From NCBI RefSeq assembly GCF_010550675.1, contig NZ_JAAGOA010000009.1:186001-250000 (forward strand): a DNA stretch of 64,000 nucleotides, given 5' to 3'. Each line of letters opens with the position of its first letter. Position 1 is the stretch's first letter. Positions 53,050 to 60,405 of the stretch are shown piece after piece. The notes beneath the pieces are model-generated. The model was not told where the DNA came from and did not search any database. It saw only the letters and a program-made list of their open reading frames with translations. The position numbers and the translations under genes were made by a program. The stretch comes from Phytoactinopolyspora halotolerans (GTDB lineage Bacteria > Actinomycetota > Actinomycetes > Jiangellales > Jiangellaceae).

Positions 53050-53169
53050 TCACGCCGCCGACCAGCCGCCATCCGAGGCCACCACCACGCCGTTGACATC
53101 GACGCCGTCGTCGCTGAGCAGGAAGGTGATCGACGCGGCGACCGCCTCCGCATCCACCGCTTCGGGCAT
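53050..53169 (-). pseudogene. C-terminal remnant of a short-chain dehydrogenase/reductase
   Basis: Thirty-nine codons from an ATG to TGA encode a fragment that ends DGVDVNGVVVASDGGWSAA. This closely matches the C-terminal consensus of SDR enzymes (FLLSDD....NG....DGGW.A). The Rossmann motif, active-site Tyr and everything upstream are missing; the preceding bases do not continue the family. It is interpreted as the tail of a deleted gene between the YjbR gene and the MFS gene. Confidence 0.7.
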
Positions 53170-53268
53170 GATGGCACACCGCCTCGGAGCCGGCCTCGTT
53201 GTCGGAGTCGTCTCGTACACGGGTCAGCAGACGCTTCCCTGCGGACCACCTGTCCCGTGCGATTCCCA

Positions 53269-54471
53269 TCAGCGCACTCTGGGAGGTTCCTGCACCTTGT
53301 TGAGCCTCTCGGTCGTCGTGCTGAGCGGCTCCGGCAGGGTTCGGAACAGCAGCCAGCTCAGCAGCGGCATGACGATGAGGGGCGCGAGCGCCACACGCAG
53401 CGACGTCGCGTCGGCGACGGCGCCGATGGCCGGGCTGGCGAGGCCCCCGATACTGACCGTCAGGCCGAGGATGATGCCGCTCGACGTACCCACCCGGGAC
53501 GGAAGGTAGTCCTGGCCGAGAGTGATCTGAAGCGAGAACGGAACGTACAGGGCAGTCGCGGCCAGCGCCACGAACAGGTAGAACGCAGGTCCGGGGACGA
53601 GCACCACGCCGGCGACGGCGACGGCGGCGATCAGATATGACCGGCGCGCGGCCGGCACGCGGCCCCAACGGCCGGCCAGGTTCCCACCCAGCACGGTGCC
53701 CGCCGCGCCTCCGGCGTACAGCAGGACCAACGCCGCGGTGCCGGCCGCCGCACCGCCCGAGGTTCGCGCCTGCGCGTAGAGCGAGATGAAAGCGCTCAGG
53801 CCGACGAACACGACGGATCGGCAGACCACGGCCAGCGCCAACCTCACGAACGACGCTCTGTCGTCGATGCTGCCGCCGCCCCCGGAGACCGAGGGGTCGA
53901 GGCCGGAAGATGATGTGCCGTCCAGCGCACGCACGACCGGCAAGCACAGCACACTGCCCACCAGAGCCGGCACGACCAGCAGGGGCGATAGTCGCAGACC
54001 TCCGGCCGTGACGACCATGGCCACCATGAGGGGCGCCACCACGAAGCCGATGTTGCCGCCGAGCGAGAACCAGCCCATCGCGGTATGACTGCCCCTGCTC
54101 GCGATCCGCGCGACCCGGGCGGACTCCGGATGGTAAGCGGCCACCCCGACCCCGGAGACGGCCACAAACGCCAAGGTCAGCGGGTACGACCCGGCGACGC
54201 CGCTGAGGGCGATCCCGACGCCGCCGATCAGGGTGCTCACCGGCAACAGCCACGGCAACGCCCGCCGATCGGTGACCGCGCCGAACAGCGGTTGCGCCAC
54301 TGACGACAGCAGCGACGCGGCGAGCACCACGCCCGACGCGGCCGCGTAGCTGTAGGAGCGTTCGGAGATGAAGAACGGAACGAGCGCGGCCACGGCGCCC
54401 TGGTAGACGTCCACGCAACCATGTCCGACCGAAAGCAGAACGATCGATCTGTGTGTTGGCACGTCGTCCAT
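53269..54471 (-). CDS. MFS transporter (fosmidomycin-resistance-like group)
   Basis: A 400-residue transporter with 12 predicted TM segments. The start VLLSVGHGCVDVYQGAVAAL and the loop GAVTDRRALPWLLPVSTLIG are typical of the Fsr-like MFS group; the AYHPESARVARIASRG segment follows. Divergent from an AraC-family gene 45 bp away, with a direct repeat between them, so its expression is probably controlled by that regulator. Substrate unknown, possibly a toxic compound. Confidence 0.88.
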   Translation of the reverse strand: MDDVPTHRSIVLLSVGHGCVDVYQGAVAALVPFFISERSYSYAAASGVVLAASLLSSVAQPLFGAVTDRRALPWLLPVSTLIGGVGIALSGVAGSYPLTLAFVAVSGVGVAAYHPESARVARIASRGSHTAMGWFSLGGNIGFVVAPLMVAMVVTAGGLRLSPLLVVPALVGSVLCLPVVRALDGTSSSGLDPSVSGGGGSIDDRASFVRLALAVVCRSVVFVGLSAFISLYAQARTSGGAAAGTAALVLLYAGGAAGTVLGGNLAGRWGRVPAARRSYLIAAVAVAGVVLVPGPAFYLFVALAATALYVPFSLQITLGQDYLPSRVGTSSGIILGLTVSIGGLASPAIGAVADATSLRVALAPLIVMPLLSWLLFRTLPEPLSTTTERLNKVQEPPRVR

Positions 54472-54474
54472 GTT

Positions 54475-54496
54475 TGTCGCGCACGCTCTGTCGCGC
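54475..54496. promoter_or_regulatory. Direct repeat in the AraC/MFS intergenic region
   Basis: TGTCGCGC occurs at 54475-54482 and 54489-54496 (14-bp period) in the 45 bp that separate the two divergent starts. A direct repeat is the normal form of an AraC-family binding site. Confidence 0.5.
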
Positions 54497-54516
54497 TTCC
54501 GATAAATTGCCTATAC

Positions 54517-55314
54517 ATGACGGAAAGCCGCCACAAGCCGCTCGCGCCGACCCGGGCACAATGGCTGTCGCATGGAGGCGTCATCGCACCGCACCACCAT
54601 GACGATCACCAGATCGTCTATGCCTCCCGCGGGGTGCTGGCCGTCACCACCGATGCCGGCTCCTGGGTCGCGCCGGCCACCCACGCCATCTGGGTGCCGG
54701 CCGGAACCATCCATTCCCACCAGGCACACGGCGAGACCGAGCTGCATCTGCTCGGCCTTCCGGCGACCGACAATCCGCTTTCCCTGGACCGGCCGATGGT
54801 CCTGGCCGTCAGCCCTCTGCTGCGCGAGCTGATCCGCGCCTACACCAGCGACACCACTGACGACCGCACCGACAACAGCACCGACGACAGCCCGCCACGC
54901 CGACGGCTCCGGGCGGTGCTGCTCGACCAGTTGCGCGCGTCGCCTCAGCAGCCCATCCACCTTCCCTCCCCCGTTGATCCGCGGCTGGTGGAGCTCTGCG
55001 CGATCTTGCGTGACAATCCGGTGGACGATCGCACCCTGACCGAGCTGGGCAGGGAGATCGGCGCCAGCGATCGGACCCTGACCCGGCTGTTCAAGGCCGA
55101 ACTGGGCATGTCGTTCCCGCAATGGCGTACGCAACTGCGGCTCTACCGCGCCTTGGTGCTCTTGGCCGAGAACACACCGGTGACGGCCGTCGCGCATGCG
55201 TGCGGTTGGTCCTCCGCCAGCGCATTCATCGACGCCTTCCGGCGCTGCTTCGGACACACGCCGGGGGCGCACCGAACAGGCAAGGCCGGGAGCGCCACAG
55301 GTAACGCAACCTAA
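54517..55314 (+). CDS. AraC-family transcriptional regulator with cupin sensor domain
   Basis: A 265-residue regulator. The N-terminal cupin-like domain (about 1-115) contains a His-rich ligand-binding loop (HHHDDHQIVYASRGVL, WVPAGTIHSHQAHGE). Two C-terminal HTH motifs (TLTELGREIGASDRTLTRLF, AVAHACGWSSASAFIDAFRR) make the AraC DNA-binding domain. Start ATG 54517; no ribosome binding site is seen and the leader is short. It probably activates or represses the divergent MFS gene. Confidence 0.92.
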   Translation: MTESRHKPLAPTRAQWLSHGGVIAPHHHDDHQIVYASRGVLAVTTDAGSWVAPATHAIWVPAGTIHSHQAHGETELHLLGLPATDNPLSLDRPMVLAVSPLLRELIRAYTSDTTDDRTDNSTDDSPPRRRLRAVLLDQLRASPQQPIHLPSPVDPRLVELCAILRDNPVDDRTLTELGREIGASDRTLTRLFKAELGMSFPQWRTQLRLYRALVLLAENTPVTAVAHACGWSSASAFIDAFRRCFGHTPGAHRTGKAGSATGNAT

Positions 55315-55361
55315 CCGATACCTGTGTTCACCCTCTTGACACACCGGAGGCCCGCGCGCGG

Positions 55362-55785
55362 ATGGAGATCCAGCCCGGACGGTTAGCCGGCGCTGCCGGC
55401 GTCTGTTACGACGAGTTCACCAGGCTCTCCGAGGACGTGCCGGTCCATGCGCCTCACGAGTCGACGTTCTCCGTCTGCGATGGCGCGGCCGCCAGTCGGA
55501 TTACCTACATCGGTACCGTTCCGAACGCGCCGTTCACCGAAGCACTGTTCCGCTGGGTCACGCCCGACGACGCCGACCCGTGGCGCGAAGCCGGCAGCCG
55601 ATCACCGTGACCAGCGCACGCACCGACGACGGCCGCAAGGTGCGGTTCGTCCACACTGGTCCTGGGACGCGATCGCGCTCCGCGCACCCTGCGCGGTCCG
55701 CGACGTGCTCACCGGCACTGGCCATGCCAAGGGTGACCAGGTGGAACTCGAAGCCTGGGACGTCCGCGTCCTTCTCGAAGCTTAA
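55362..55785 (+). pseudogene. C-terminal remnant of a GH42-type beta-galactosidase, two frameshifts
   Basis: The sequence reads in three frames that together match the end of a GH42 beta-galactosidase. From 55362: SRITYIGTVPNAPFTEALFR (wall of the trimerisation domain). After a shift near 55600: ITVTSARTDDGRKVRFVHT. After a second shift near 55660: WSWDAIALRAPCAVRDVLTG and AWDVRVLLEA, then stop at 55785. Both shifts can be explained by single-base deletions (frame 0 to 2 to 1). The N-terminal catalytic part is absent, since the AraC gene ends at 55314. Remnant of a lost sugar-use gene. Sequencing error at one site cannot be excluded, but the missing catalytic domain remains. Confidence 0.8.
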
Positions 55786-55884
55786 GGAATGCCACGCGGG
55801 TGAGGTCGACACGGTTGAACTGCGTCGACCTCACCGCAGGTACCGTCCAGGCAGCGATGATCAGAAGCTAACCGGACAGCAGCC

Positions 55885-56475
55885 TCAGCCCGTGCCGAGC
55901 GCCTCGAGATCCTGTTGTAGATCCCGCCCTCGGTCATAACCTCGCGAGGAGATCAACTCGACAGCCTCACGAGCAAGTTCCCGATCCTCCGGTTCTGCGA
56001 CCGCAGCCAGACCGATAAGGTCCGCGGCGTCCCGGGGACGCCGGGTGTCATCCCTTGCCAGGAGCTTCAGCGCGATCAAATGGCCTGTCCTCGCCACCGG
56101 CAACGTGAGCCCAGGGACGATCTCGATGTCTTCGGCTGCCTCGGCGATCTCCCGCTCAATGCCTGAGCTGGCGAACAACAGGTCAACCACCATATCGGCG
56201 TCATCTGCAAGAGGAGCAGCGAGTCGGACCGTGGCTAGGCGTCCTGTGGCTTCTTGCTCGATCGATGCCATGAGCTGATATCCCTCTGCGAGCAATGACC
56301 GGACCAGACGTTCAGCCGAACTATCGTCGTCAACTGCGACGGCAATGTCGACGTCACGAGTGAATCGCGGCTCCGTCCGAGCCGACACGGCGAACCCACC
56401 GATCAGCGCCCAGCGGACATCCAAGCGCGCCAGGTCTTCGGTGGCGCGCCGAAGAGCAGCCTCTAGTTGATTCAT
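55885..56475 (-). CDS. Nucleotidyltransferase (AbiEii/MNT-like)
   Basis: A 196-residue protein with the minimal nucleotidyltransferase signature GG(F)-x9-D-x-D: WALIGGFAVSARTEPRFTRD followed by VDIAV. The C-terminal half is helical (ARTGHLIALKLLARDDTRRP). It resembles the AbiEii-like enzymes used as toxins in type IV toxin-antitoxin pairs and in some housekeeping pathways. Its ATG overlaps the stop of a small upstream gene, so the two are translationally coupled. Confidence 0.82.
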   Translation of the reverse strand: MNQLEAALRRATEDLARLDVRWALIGGFAVSARTEPRFTRDVDIAVAVDDDSSAERLVRSLLAEGYQLMASIEQEATGRLATVRLAAPLADDADMVVDLLFASSGIEREIAEAAEDIEIVPGLTLPVARTGHLIALKLLARDDTRRPRDAADLIGLAAVAEPEDRELAREAVELISSRGYDRGRDLQQDLEALGTG

Positions 56476-56678
56476 CCGAACCGCGTCGTAAGCCGACCGA
56501 CGGCATCACCCATCGGCGCACCGGGCCGATCCATCCGCCATTGTTTCACCAGCGACTCGATCTCGTCCGGCGGAGATTGGGGGTATTCACGGCGCAGCTT
56601 TGCACGGTACATCTGCTCGCCGAACTCGTACATATCGAACACAGCACGTATACGCCGTGCCGCATCTGTGTCGCTCAT
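56472..56678 (-). CDS. Small partner protein of the nucleotidyltransferase
   Basis: A 68-residue protein (MSDTDAARRIRAVFDMYEFG, KLRREYPQSPPDEIESLVKQ) whose stop overlaps the nucleotidyltransferase start (ATGA). Small, charged and helical, in the position of an antitoxin. A longer frame (start 56771) is possible but looks less coding-like. A similar pair of a small protein and a nucleotidyltransferase is known in other actinobacteria; the antitoxin role is inferred. Confidence 0.7.
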   Translation of the reverse strand: MSDTDAARRIRAVFDMYEFGEQMYRAKLRREYPQSPPDEIESLVKQWRMDRPGAPMGDAVGRLTTRFG

Positions 56679-56807
56679 ACGGTCAGCGTACTCAAGCCCT
56701 GTCACATGTTGGTGCACTGCTCGCGGCGCAGTCGGGTTTCCGTCGCGAAGGCTGCGGTTGTCACTCGCCATGAGCGAATCAGCTCAGTGTAGGCGTCAGA
56801 CCGTGCA

Positions 56808-58055
56808 TCACTCTTGCTCGCTCAAGCCTGGTCCCAACGCCGCGGCACGGGACTCGAGGTAACGCTGCTCCGGAATGCTCAGCGTACGCCGCGCGGCTGT
56901 GAGGTACGCTTCGCAGGCTTCCTCGCGATCGCCCACCATCTCGAGCAGGTGGGCGCGGACCGCGTCCACGCGGTGATGGCCGGCCAGCGCGTCGTCGGTC
57001 TCGGCTTCGGCAAGTTGGCGGAGACCCTCGTCGGCGCCGTGAACCATCGCCACCGCGACGATACGGTTCAACCTCACCATCGGTCCGGGGGCGAGCGTGT
57101 TCAACAGGTCGTACAGGCCAAGGATCTGCGGCCAGTCGGTCTCCTCGGCACGTGCGGCTTCGGCGTGGACGGCGGCGATGGCTGCCTGCAACTGGTACGG
57201 GCCGACCGGCCCTTCCGGGAGTGTCCGCGTGACCAGAGCGATCCCCTCATCGATCGCCTGTCTGTCCCACCGGCTGCGGTCCTGTTCGGCCAGCGGCACC
57301 AGGGCCCCGTCGGGACGGGTGCGCGCCGGCCGTCGGGCATCGGCGAGCAGCATGAGCGCCAGCAGCCCGGCCACCTCGCCGTCGTCGGGAAGCACGGTCT
57401 GCAGTTGCCGGGTCAGCCGGATCGCCTCCGCGGTCAGATCGACGCGCACCAGGTCGGTCCCCGAGGTCGCGGTGTATCCCTCGTTGAAGATCAGGTACAG
57501 CACCTCCAGCACACCGGCGATCCGGTCCGGCAGCTCCGGCGGCGACGGAAGCCTGAACGCGGCGCCTTCGGTTCTGATCCGCTGTTTGGCGCGACTGATG
57601 CGCTGGCCGATCGTCGACTCCGGAACCAGGAACGCGCGCGCGATCTCGGCCGTGGTCAGTCCGCCCACGGCGCGTAGCGTCAGCGCCACCTGAGACGGCG
57701 GTGTCAGCGACGGGTGGCAGCACAGCAGCAACAGGATCAGCGAGTCGTCCTCGGCGCCCGGCCCTTCCGGTTCCGACGGCTCTCGCAGTTCCAGCCTTGC
57801 CGCAGTCTCCTCGCGCCTGCGGCGGGCCACGTCGCTGCGCATCATCTCGATCAGCCGCCTGAACGCGACCGTCACCAGCCAGCCCTTCGGGTTGTCCGGG
57901 ACCCCGTCGACGGGCCACTGCTGAGCAGCGGCCAGCAGCGCTTCCTGCACAGCGTCCTCGCAGCTGTCGAAGTCGCCATACCGCCGCACGAGCCGCGCGA
58001 CGACCTGCGGGGCCAGCTCGCGCAGCAGGCTGTCGACCCAGATCTCGGTCGTCAC
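56808..58055 (-). CDS. RNA polymerase ECF sigma factor with C-terminal extension (ECF42-like)
   Basis: A 415-residue sigma factor, twice the usual ECF length. Sigma2 region: LVRRYGDFDSCEDAVQEALL, NPKGWLVTVAFRRLIEMMRS. Sigma4 region: LRAVGGLTTAEIARAFLVPE, STIGQRISRAKQRIR. The C-terminal about 230 residues are the helical domain (LTAEAIRLTRQLQTVLPDDG, EARRAEETDWPQILGLYDLL-like) found in ECF42 sigma factors, which act without an anti-sigma factor. The start overlaps the stop of the upstream DGPF gene by 4 bp, the typical ECF42 gene pair. Confidence 0.92.
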   Translation of the reverse strand: MTTEIWVDSLLRELAPQVVARLVRRYGDFDSCEDAVQEALLAAAQQWPVDGVPDNPKGWLVTVAFRRLIEMMRSDVARRRREETAARLELREPSEPEGPGAEDDSLILLLLCCHPSLTPPSQVALTLRAVGGLTTAEIARAFLVPESTIGQRISRAKQRIRTEGAAFRLPSPPELPDRIAGVLEVLYLIFNEGYTATSGTDLVRVDLTAEAIRLTRQLQTVLPDDGEVAGLLALMLLADARRPARTRPDGALVPLAEQDRSRWDRQAIDEGIALVTRTLPEGPVGPYQLQAAIAAVHAEAARAEETDWPQILGLYDLLNTLAPGPMVRLNRIVAVAMVHGADEGLRQLAEAETDDALAGHHRVDAVRAHLLEMVGDREEACEAYLTAARRTLSIPEQRYLESRAAALGPGLSEQE

Positions 58056-58423
58056 ATCTCCAATCCGCTGTAGGTGCGCACCGGACGGACCTCCACCACG
58101 CCGGCCTCGGCCTCCGGAATGCTCGCGGCGATCTCAGTGGCCCGCTCCATGCTCTCGCACTCGACGAGGTAGAACCCGGCCAGCTGTTCCTTGGTCTCCG
58201 CGAACGGCCCGTCTGTGGTGCTCGCCTGCCCGCGACGTACGGTGACGGCCTTGGTCTGCGACGGCTCGGCGAGAGACTCGGAGACGATCATCTCTCCGGA
58301 CTCCGTGAGCCGCTCGTTGAGCGCGGCGTACGCCTTGAGCCCTTCCATCCGGGCTGCCTCGGGCATCTGTTCCCAGAGCTGCCGTGCCTCCGGGTTGGTG
58401 TAGATCAGGATCAGATACTTCAC
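58052..58423 (-). CDS. YCII-related DGPF-domain protein
   Basis: A 123-residue protein beginning at GTG 58423 (VKYLILIYTNPEARQLWEQM). The signature DGPFAETKEQLAGFYLVE and the C-terminal VVEVRPVRTY define the DGPF/YCII family, which is encoded next to ECF42 sigma factors. A GAGAGGCGAGG stretch is the likely ribosome binding site. Partner of the sigma factor; probably a target or modulator, mechanism unknown. Confidence 0.9.
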   Translation of the reverse strand: MKYLILIYTNPEARQLWEQMPEAARMEGLKAYAALNERLTESGEMIVSESLAEPSQTKAVTVRRGQASTTDGPFAETKEQLAGFYLVECESMERATEIAASIPEAEAGVVEVRPVRTYSGLEM

Positions 58424-58545
58424 GCCTCGCCTCTCTTGTCGCCCGGATTCCTTCCTCCAGCATGTCGAAACCGGCGCAGCAGCTTCTACCTCTTGGTACA
58501 GACGAGCCGAGACACCACGGCACACACCGGACGAAGGAGAGCACG

Positions 58546-59115
58546 ATGATGACAGCCGAACGGCAGCGACGCACACATGATGCCGAAGTCGCGCGACGGG
58601 CCGCCGGCCGCACCTATGCCGACTGGTTCGCGTTGCTCGACGAATGGGGCGCGGCCGGACGCCCGTTTCGGGAGATCGCTGACTGGCTCGAGGCCGAACA
58701 CGAAATCAGCAGCTGGTGGGCGCAGAAACTGATCGTCGAATACGAGCAGGCGCGCGGTCTTCGTCAGCCCGGTGTACGCCCCGGCGGGACCTTCACCGTC
58801 GGCACGAGCAAGACGGTCCGGGTTCCCGTCGAACGCCTTTACGACGCCGTGCTGCGCCCGGAAGACCGAGCGCGCTGGTTGCCCGGTGTCGTCCTGCATC
58901 ACCGCACATCGCGGCCCCGTCGGTCGGCCCGGTTCGATTGGGCGGACGACGGCACGAGGGTCAGCTTCACCTTCGAAGCCGAGGGCGGCGCCAAGAGCCG
59001 GCTGGCGGTGGAGCACGAGCGGCTGCCCGATCCGGAGACGGCGGAGCGCGTCAAGGCCTTCTGGCGTGCACGCCTGACCGCGCTCAAGACCGTCCTCGAA
59101 CTCGGAGACAACTGA
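58546..59115 (+). CDS. DUF4287-like/SRPBCC-domain protein
   Basis: A 189-residue protein. The N-terminal 75 residues (YADWFALLDEWGAAGRPFRE, IADWLEAEHEISSWWAQKLI) are of the DUF4287 type; the remainder is an SRPBCC (START-like) domain (TVRVPVERLYDAVLRPEDRA, WADDGTRVSFTFEAEGGAKS). A GAAGGAGA ribosome binding site precedes ATG 58546. Divergent from the sigma/DGPF operon and followed by a VOC protein, an arrangement common near ECF42 loci, so it may belong to that regulon. Confidence 0.82.
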   Translation: MMTAERQRRTHDAEVARRAAGRTYADWFALLDEWGAAGRPFREIADWLEAEHEISSWWAQKLIVEYEQARGLRQPGVRPGGTFTVGTSKTVRVPVERLYDAVLRPEDRARWLPGVVLHHRTSRPRRSARFDWADDGTRVSFTFEAEGGAKSRLAVEHERLPDPETAERVKAFWRARLTALKTVLELGDN

Positions 59116-59229
59116 CCGACCAGGTACCAGACCACACGACACGGGACCACAGGTACACGCCGATGAGACCTCGGCAACCACCCGGTAAGCCACCCAAGAA
59201 GGACACCCGAGCCCGGCAGGAGTTGCACC

Positions 59230-59628
59230 ATGAACGACCAATTGAACGCACGCATCGACGCGATACGCACCGTGGGGATTCCGGTGCGAGACCAGGACCA
59301 GGCGCTGGAGTTCTATGTCGAGACTCTAGGCTTCGAGAAGCTGATGGACGCCCCGATCGACCAACTGGGCGGCCGCTGGATCGAGGTGCGCCCGCCGCGG
59401 TCCGATGTCACCATCGCGCTCACGCCGGCCCGAGCGCAGACACCTGCCGGTGTGGACACGGGCATCCGTTTCACCACCGGCGACGCCGCGGCACTGCACG
59501 ACCGGCTGTCCGGCCGTGGCGTGGACGTCGACGACCTGCTGACCTGGGAAGGGGTGCCACCCATGTTCGACTTCCGCGATCCGGACGGCAACGTGCTGTA
59601 CGTGAGCGAGGTCCCGGCGCCCGCCTGA
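59230..59628 (+). CDS. Glyoxalase/VOC superfamily protein
   Basis: A 132-residue single-domain VOC protein (IRTVGIPVRDQDQALEFYVE, LGGRWIEVRPPRSDV, FDFRDPDGNVLYVSEVP). The conserved His/Glu positions of the fold are partly present (E in WIEV, E in VSEV). It may be a dioxygenase-like or resistance protein; substrate unknown. It has a GCAGGAG site before ATG 59230 and follows the SRPBCC gene by 115 bp. Confidence 0.86.
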   Translation: MNDQLNARIDAIRTVGIPVRDQDQALEFYVETLGFEKLMDAPIDQLGGRWIEVRPPRSDVTIALTPARAQTPAGVDTGIRFTTGDAAALHDRLSGRGVDVDDLLTWEGVPPMFDFRDPDGNVLYVSEVPAPA

Positions 59629-59643
59629 CGCCCGTCGCCGGCA

Positions 59644-59710
59644 CTTGCTGAGCGTGCGTGACGCATGGACGTCCGACGGACGGCTCTATGCGTAACCTAC
59701 GCTCAGCAAG
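59644..59710. terminator. Long interrupted inverted repeat between convergent genes
   Basis: CTTGCTGAGCGT (59644-59655) pairs perfectly with ACGCTCAGCAAG (59699-59710). Inside it, after symmetric 5-base bulges, ACGCAT pairs with ATGCGT and a small CGTCC/GGACG hairpin closes the loop. It lies between the VOC gene and the response-regulator gene and can serve both as a terminator. The nested symmetry is more elaborate than most terminators here. Confidence 0.65.
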
Positions 59711-59727
59711 TCGACGAGAGACGTGAA

Positions 59728-60405
59728 CTAACTCTTGTCCCAGTGGTAGACGTGCTCAGGGCGTCCCGTGCTGCCATACCGTGGCTCCCGGCGGGCACTG
59801 CCGTGCTCGACCAGGTACTCCAGGTAACGACGCGCGGTCACCCGGGCGGTACCCAGTCTCTCCCCCACCTCGGTGGCGGAGAGACCGTCGGCGGCGTTGC
59901 GCAGCTTGGCGGTCACCGCCTCGAGCGTCTCGCTGCTCATGCCCTTCGGCAGTGGACCTCCGATGGTGCCGCGCAGCGCCGCGAGGGCCCGGTCGACGTC
60001 ATGCTGCGCGGCTGCTTGCCCTCCGCCGGCCATCCGACGCCGGAAGTCCGCGTACCGTTCGAGCTTGTCGCGGAAGGCGGCGAAGGTGAACGGCTTGAGC
60101 AGGTACTGCACGACGCCGTGCGCGACCGCCGAGCGGACGATCTGGATGTCGTGTGCCGAGGTCACCGCGATGATGTCGACGGTGCTGCCGTGGCTGCGCA
60201 GACCGCGGCACACATCGAGGCCGGACATATCCGGCAGATAGACGTCGAGCAGGATCAGATCGACGTCGTCCATGCGGGGGAAACGCAGCGCCTCGGCGCC
60301 GCTGTGCACGATGCCCACGACGGAGAAACCCGGCACCCGCTCGACGAACCGGGCGTGCGCCTCGGCAATCCGCGGGTCGTCCTCGACGACGAGCGTGCCG
60401 ATCAT
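59728..60405 (-). CDS. Response regulator of the CitB/DcuR type
   Basis: A 225-residue response regulator. Receiver domain 1-120 with acidic residues E8-D10, phosphorylation site D54 in LILLDVYLPDMSG and the conserved Lys in QYLLKPFTFAAF. The C-terminal domain (about 150-225) holds a winged-helix-type HTH (SATEVGERLGTARVTARRYL). Its start overlaps the stop of the histidine-kinase gene by ATGA. Together with the kinase and the DASS transporter it forms a dicarboxylate-sensing unit. Confidence 0.92.
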   Translation of the reverse strand: MIGTLVVEDDPRIAEAHARFVERVPGFSVVGIVHSGAEALRFPRMDDVDLILLDVYLPDMSGLDVCRGLRSHGSTVDIIAVTSAHDIQIVRSAVAHGVVQYLLKPFTFAAFRDKLERYADFRRRMAGGGQAAAQHDVDRALAALRGTIGGPLPKGMSSETLEAVTAKLRNAADGLSATEVGERLGTARVTARRYLEYLVEHGSARREPRYGSTGRPEHVYHWDKS

